Positions 6,161-8,405 of a stretch of 8,405 nt of DNA are shown piece by piece; position 1 is the first letter of the stretch; every line of letters starts with the position of its first letter. The stretch spans positions 1 to 8,405 of the forward strand of contig JBOFLG010000100.1 in the NCBI GenBank assembly GCA_051657745.1, read 5' to 3'. A model generated the notes under the pieces. It worked only from the letters and a program-made list of their open reading frames with translations, was not told the origin of the DNA and did no database searches. Position numbers and translations under genes: made by a program. Origin of the DNA: JBOFLG01 sp051657745 (GTDB lineage: Bacteria > Actinomycetota > Actinomycetes > Actinomycetales > Dermatophilaceae).

Positions 6161-7147
6161 TCAGGAGCGATCCGGATGGTGCGGATGGTGCGGGCGTTCC
6201 GGGCGCACGATCGGCCAGGCGATCTCGGTGCGCAGGTCGTCATCGGGCAACAGCCGCCCAGTTGCGTCGTCGACACTGACGACGTAGGTCTCACACACCG
6301 GCTGGTCGGCCGGCCGTGCATGCCGCGCCACCCAGGCCCCCAACTGGCGGTAGGTCTCGCCCATGGTGCGATACGCACCCCGATGGGTAAGCACGGCGCA
6401 GGTGGTTGCCGCGGTGCGCTGGTTGACCAGGCCAGCGGCGATCGCATCGTCGTCGAGCACGATGGGATCGGCGATCGGGACGAACGCGGTCACCAACTCC
6501 GGGCCGCCCTCGACCTTGGGTGGATACAGCGCTCCCGATGCTCCGGTGAGTTCGGCGCCGAGCCGTCGGCTGCCCTCGTGCAGAACGGGATACGCGCCGG
6601 CGAGGAATGCCGCGTAGCCGTCGTGGCCGGGCTGCTCGACCTGCCGGCGGATGGCGAGCAGGTGCCGGCTGGGTTCGTCACGCACGTGTACCGGCGTCTG
6701 GAATGCGGGCCGGGAGACCGCCTCATGCAACTCATCAACCACGCGAGTGAGGTCGGCGAGCCGGGCCCGCATCACCAGTTCGTGCTCAGCGACGACCCGG
6801 CGGGTCACCTCCGGGTCGCGCGCGCGCACGACCTCGGCGACCGCGCGCAGCGGAAGGTTCAGATCGCGAAGCCGCGTGACCACCTGGGCGTCGACGAGTT
6901 GGGACACTCGATAGGAGCGGTAGCCGGTGACCGGGTCGACGGCATCCGGCACCAGCAGGCCCTGTTCGTGGTAGGCGCGGAGCGCCGGGATCGACACCAG
7001 CGACGCGGTCGAGAACATCCCGATCCGCATCAGCGGGTCGTCATCCGCCACCGAGTCGTCACGGCTCGGACCGTCACGGCTCGGACCGTCACGGCTCGGG
7101 CCGTCGCGGCTCGAGTCCTTCGCTGCCACCCGGTCCCGATCCGCCAT
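6161..7147 (-). CDS. MerR-family regulator with GyrI-like effector-binding domain
   Basis: Transcription factor of 328 residues. Residues about 40–110 form the MerR winged helix (MRIGMFSTASLVSIPALRAYHEQGLL, GYRSYRVSQL). A helical linker (about 105–145) and a GyrI-like ligand-binding domain (about 150–315, ending ETYVVSVDDATGRLLPDDDLRTEIAWPI) follow, as in multidrug-sensing regulators. Before the helix-turn-helix is an unusual hydrophilic 39-residue extension containing DGPSR repeats. The start at 7147 is favoured because the MerR-type promoter upstream would place transcription initiation at about this ATG (leaderless); the alternative ATG at 7030 gives the usual N-terminus but also lacks a ribosome binding site. 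The C-terminus is His-rich (HHPHHP). It probably controls itself and the downstream VOC gene in response to a small ligand. Confidence 0.9.
   Translation of the reverse strand: MADRDRVAAKDSSRDGPSRDGPSRDGPSRDDSVADDDPLMRIGMFSTASLVSIPALRAYHEQGLLVPDAVDPVTGYRSYRVSQLVDAQVVTRLRDLNLPLRAVAEVVRARDPEVTRRVVAEHELVMRARLADLTRVVDELHEAVSRPAFQTPVHVRDEPSRHLLAIRRQVEQPGHDGYAAFLAGAYPVLHEGSRRLGAELTGASGALYPPKVEGGPELVTAFVPIADPIVLDDDAIAAGLVNQRTAATTCAVLTHRGAYRTMGETYRQLGAWVARHARPADQPVCETYVVSVDDATGRLLPDDDLRTEIAWPIVRPERPHHPHHPDRS
6173..6190. repeat. Tandem 9-bp repeat encoding a His-rich tail
   Basis: CGGATGGTG occurs twice head to tail at 6173–6181 and 6182–6190. On the minus strand it encodes the paired His-His-Pro units near the C-terminus of the MerR-type regulator. 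The tail lies past the GyrI-like domain, and its function is unknown. Confidence 0.7.
7057..7116. repeat. 15-bp tandem repeat, about four copies, in frame
   Basis: The unit CGTCACGGCTCGGAC is exact at 7057–7071 and 7072–7086, has one change at 7087–7101, and is degraded at 7102–7116. Fifteen bases equal five codons, so copy-number change would keep the frame. On the minus strand it encodes the DGPSR repeats in the N-terminal extension of the MerR-type regulator. If translation instead starts at 7030, it would lie in the 5' leader. Confidence 0.85.
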
Positions 7148-7153
7148 GTCGTC

Positions 7154-7184
7154 AGTGTGGGGTCTCCCTGCGGGGGAGAGTCAA
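7154..7184 (-). promoter_or_regulatory. MerR-type promoter with operator dyad
   Basis: On the minus strand, -35 TTGACT (7184–7179) and -10 CACACT (7159–7154) are separated by 19 bp, the overlong spacing typical of promoters that MerR proteins activate by DNA distortion. The spacer carries a perfect inverted repeat TCTCCC–N5–GGGAGA (7163–7179), the usual MerR-family operator pattern. Transcription should start near 7147, on the ATG of the MerR-type gene. This suggests self-regulation and control of the downstream VOC gene. Confidence 0.8.
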
Positions 7185-7217
7185 GCGTTGCGGCGAGGCA
7201 CCGCCCGACGAATTCCG

Positions 7218-7246
7218 GTGCGGTCGTGCGCCGCACCGTGCGGTCG
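7218..7246. repeat. Interleaved direct and inverted repeats upstream of the MerR promoter
   Basis: GTGCGGTCG occurs at 7218–7226 and 7238–7246. Between them CCGCAC (7231–7236) can pair with either GTGCGG arm; CCGCAC–C–GTGCGG at 7231–7243 is a near-perfect palindrome. It lies 34 bp or more upstream of the -35 of the MerR-type gene and downstream of vapC. It may be a second operator or part of a terminator; no direct evidence decides. Confidence 0.4.
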
Positions 7247-7250
7247 GTCT

Positions 7251-7270
7251 GTCCCTCGCCAGCGAGGGGC
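7251..7270. terminator. Hairpin between vapC and the MerR gene
   Basis: Perfect arms CCCTCGC and GCGAGGG are separated by CA (7253–7268). In RNA the stem can be lengthened by a G·U and a G–C pair to 7251–7270. It is 28 bp beyond the vapC stop and could end vapBC transcription, but no T-run follows. Confidence 0.4.
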
Positions 7271-7279
7271 GGCGAGCAG

Positions 7280-7297
7280 CCATGCTCCCGCGCATGG
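7280..7297. terminator. Short hairpin abutting the vapC stop
   Basis: CCATGC–N6–GCATGG sits immediately after the vapC stop codon in its direction of transcription. With the hairpin at 7251–7270 it may form a two-step stop for the vapBC transcript. The call is weak because neither has a T-run. Confidence 0.35.
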
Positions 7298-7726
7298 TCA
7301 GCAGTCGGGAAGCCGCCAGCGCAGGCCGGGGAACCGGGCGAAGTCGCGATCCCGGGAGTACCAGGTCGCCCCGGCCTCGATCGCGACGGCGGCGTGCGCG
7401 GCGTCACTCACCAGGTTGCCCCGCGCCCCGACGGCGAGACACAGCCTCTCGAACTCGCGCGGAAAGAGTGATCCTGGCACCACCCGGGTGGTGCCGTCGT
7501 CGTCGAGCAGGGCTCGCACGTGCGTCATCGCCTCCTCGATCGGAGTCGGCACGTCGAAGACGCGCGGGTGCGTCACCACCCGTACGTAGCCCGACAGCAC
7601 GGCGTCGGTGAGGCCGACCGGCTCGAGGTCCGACACCGCGTCGGCAAGCCAGGACGTCAGCGGTCGATGGTGAGCGGCATCGGTGCGATAGGCGCCGACC
7701 AGCACGGTGACGTCAGGCATTTTCAT
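7298..7726 (-). CDS. vapC: VapC-type PIN-domain toxin
   Basis: Probable RNase toxin of 142 residues with a PIN domain filling the whole chain. Visible family features: N-terminal PDVTVLVGAYR (4–14, catalytic Asp5), LTDAVLSGYVRVVTHPRVF (39–57), RLCLAVGARGNLVSDAAHAAVAIEAGA (94–120, Asp108) and SRDRDFARFPGLRW (124–137, Asp126 and Asp128). The second acidic position, normally Glu in this family, appears to be Asp41, and the usual Asn after the first Asp (DVN) is Thr7. ATG at 7726 overlaps the antitoxin stop as ATGA, and AGGCGGA lies upstream at reasonable spacing; ATG at 7720 is an alternative. The long frame running back to 8362 is rejected because it covers the antitoxin. RNA target unknown. 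Confidence 0.93.
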   Translation of the reverse strand: MKMPDVTVLVGAYRTDAAHHRPLTSWLADAVSDLEPVGLTDAVLSGYVRVVTHPRVFDVPTPIEEAMTHVRALLDDDGTTRVVPGSLFPREFERLCLAVGARGNLVSDAAHAAVAIEAGATWYSRDRDFARFPGLRWRLPDC

Positions 7727-7890
7727 CGGCGGGGGTCCGCCTGGTCGCCGCCGGCATCGGCCCCGTCCATGAGATCGAGCCGAGCCCGCACCGCGTCCTC
7801 CAACTCGGCCGTCACGGTGCGGCCATGCTCGCGAGCTCGATCTCGCAGCCGCGCGTAGAGGTCGTCGGGGAGGTTGATCGTGGTGCGCAT
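7723..7890 (-). CDS. vapB: VapB-type ribbon-helix-helix antitoxin
   Basis: Short antitoxin of 55 residues. The N-terminal half, MRTTINLPDDLYARLRDRAREHGRTVTAELEDAVRARLD-like, has the beta strand plus two helices of a ribbon-helix-helix DNA-binding domain (about 2–40). The charged tail (40–55, with GGDQADPRR) should wrap the toxin. The start at 7890 places the DNA-contacting strand at residues 2–7, as is normal. An in-frame ATG at 7902 would add four residues, and neither start has a clear ribosome binding site. Its stop overlaps the vapC ATG, giving a coupled antitoxin-first operon. By analogy with the family, it should repress its own promoter together with VapC. Confidence 0.92.
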   Translation of the reverse strand: MRTTINLPDDLYARLRDRAREHGRTVTAELEDAVRARLDLMDGADAGGDQADPRR

Positions 7891-7929
7891 ATGCCCAAGC
7901 ATGCGGCGGGCTGCCCCGGGACGGGAAGA

Positions 7930-7958
7930 GCACCTGGGTGCCTGGCAGCACGTGGTGC
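7930..7958. promoter_or_regulatory. Two neighbouring palindromes upstream of vapB, candidate operator
   Basis: GCACC–TG–GGTGC (7930–7941) is followed by GCAGCACGTGGTGC (7945–7958), a palindrome matching at six of seven pairs. Their centres are 16 bp apart, 40–68 bp upstream of the vapB start, and both end in GCA/TGC. Ribbon-helix-helix antitoxins commonly bind such repeats to autoregulate. No clear promoter hexamers are seen. Confidence 0.4.
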
Positions 7959-8187
7959 GGAGCGAGCCGATGTGCGGATCCCACACGGCCCGAACGTACT
8001 TCCACATTCGCCGACCGTCCGCCGTGGGCGGCATCCGACGAGTGGTCGGGCCGGCAGCAGAGCCAGCCTGCGTCATCCAACGGCACGACCGGCGTACTTG
8101 CCGCGCTGGCGCCACGTCCGCCGCGATCCGGCGCGATCCGGCGCGCGGCGACCACGCGCGACCCGGCGCGCCGCGAAGATCCGGCGC
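7959..8187. other. Gene-free stretch between vapB and the second DUF1501 gene
   Basis: I see no plausible gene on either strand; the open frames crossing it lack a family pattern and a ribosome binding site. The leftmost part should hold the vapBC promoter. The right part, just after the DUF1501 stop, is extremely GC-rich with repeats and may contain that gene's terminator. Confidence 0.5.
8125..8187. repeat. Three copies of GATCCGGCGC after the second DUF1501 gene
   Basis: Copies lie at 8125–8134, 8135–8144 (tandem) and 8178–8187, the last touching the DUF1501 stop codon. Between them are the arms CGCGGCG (8144–8150) and CGCCGCG (8169–8175), able to form a hairpin. The group may act as a terminator for the minus-strand gene, or it may be simple GC-rich repetition. 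Confidence 0.45.
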
Positions 8188-8405
8188 TCAGGAAGTGCCC
8201 ATCACGCCGAGTGGGTCGACTCGCCAGCCCGGGAACACCGGCGCCAGCTGGCCGGCAGTGAGACCGAGGCGGCTCATCACCACCTCGCCGAGGAAGTTGC
8301 GGTAGTCGTTGGTACCGGGCACGTCGCCCTGGTCGAGCACGCCCTTGGCGAGGCCCAGCCACCGACCATGCACGCCGCCGCGCACCCCGCCACCCACGGC
8401 GATCG
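8188..8405 (-). CDS. Second DUF1501 family protein (C-terminal fragment; continues past the right edge)
   Basis: Only the last 71 or so residues are in the window. The pattern GGVHGRWLGL … LDQGDVPGTNDYRNFLGEVVMSRLGL … VFPGWRVDPLGVMG matches the DUF1501 C-terminal block: a Gly-rich strand, then a D(V/L)-x-x-T-x-DYR/FR-type helix. The same positions in the window's complete DUF1501 read NGGHHGEPPSL … DDGDLQATTDFRSIYAEV, so the two are paralogues of different subgroups. The frame is open to the edge (an in-frame GTG at 8397 is an internal valine, not a start). By the usual order of such pairs, a DUF1800 gene may lie upstream, beyond 8405. Confidence 0.78.
   Translation of the reverse strand, partial: IAVGGGVRGGVHGRWLGLAKGVLDQGDVPGTNDYRNFLGEVVMSRLGLTAGQLAPVFPGWRVDPLGVMGTS

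Noticed and set aside
6145..6447. Longer VOC protein starting at 6447
   Set aside because: The extra 101 codons overlap the MerR-type gene in another frame; the ATG at 6144 has a good ribosome binding site and starts the domain correctly.
7057..7116. CRISPR-like repeat array
   Set aside because: The 15-bp units are directly adjacent with no spacers and are explained as an in-frame protein repeat; no cas genes are present.
7727..8362. 354-codon minus-strand frame reaching into vapC
   Set aside because: Its upstream two thirds overlap vapB and the gene-free region with no domain pattern; the PIN domain begins at the ATG overlapping the vapB stop.
8188..8397. Free-standing 69-residue protein
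   Set aside because: The frame stays open to the window edge and matches the tail of DUF1501, so it is the end of a larger gene; the 8397 GTG is internal.

Overview
The window is very GC-rich. It has frequent GTG starts, 1–4 base gene overlaps and a mix of genes with and without visible ribosome binding sites, which points to a high-GC actinomycete (Actinomycetota). I cannot place it more precisely from sequence alone. There are eight complete genes, plus one partial gene at each edge. No rRNA, tRNA, insertion sequence, prophage gene or CRISPR array is visible.

Left part (1–4808): an OmpR-type response regulator and a membrane histidine kinase (cut by the left edge) form a minus-strand two-component operon with an ATGA overlap. 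A DUF1800 gene and a DUF1501 gene leave the same intergenic region on the plus strand, joined by a TGATG stop/start overlap. DUF1501 carries a twin-arginine (Tat) signal; DUF1800 has no visible signal. The shared intergenic region holds a set of direct repeats phased at 11 bp, the classic layout of an OmpR-family binding site. This suggests that the two-component system controls the exported DUF1800/DUF1501 pair.

Middle part (4845–7184), all on the minus strand: a LysE/RhtB-type exporter ends convergently with DUF1501. Upstream of it lies a roughly 280 bp gene-free stretch with a 28-bp perfect palindrome. Next comes a probable two-gene operon of a MerR-type regulator with a GyrI-like effector domain and a small glyoxalase-fold (VOC) protein. 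The regulator has a textbook MerR promoter (19-bp spacer containing a perfect dyad). Its predicted transcription start falls on the upstream ATG, so it is probably translated leaderless with an unusual N-terminal extension built from an in-frame 15-bp tandem repeat.

Right part (7280–8405), also on the minus strand: a vapBC-type toxin–antitoxin pair (ribbon-helix-helix antitoxin and PIN toxin, ATGA overlap) with palindromes upstream that could be its operator. Next is a roughly 285 bp gene-free region. The window closes with the C-terminal end of a second, divergent DUF1501 protein that continues past the right edge.

The most interesting theme is two separate DUF1501 loci within 3.4 kb, one of them apparently wired to a two-component system. 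The function of DUF1800/DUF1501 pairs is unknown.
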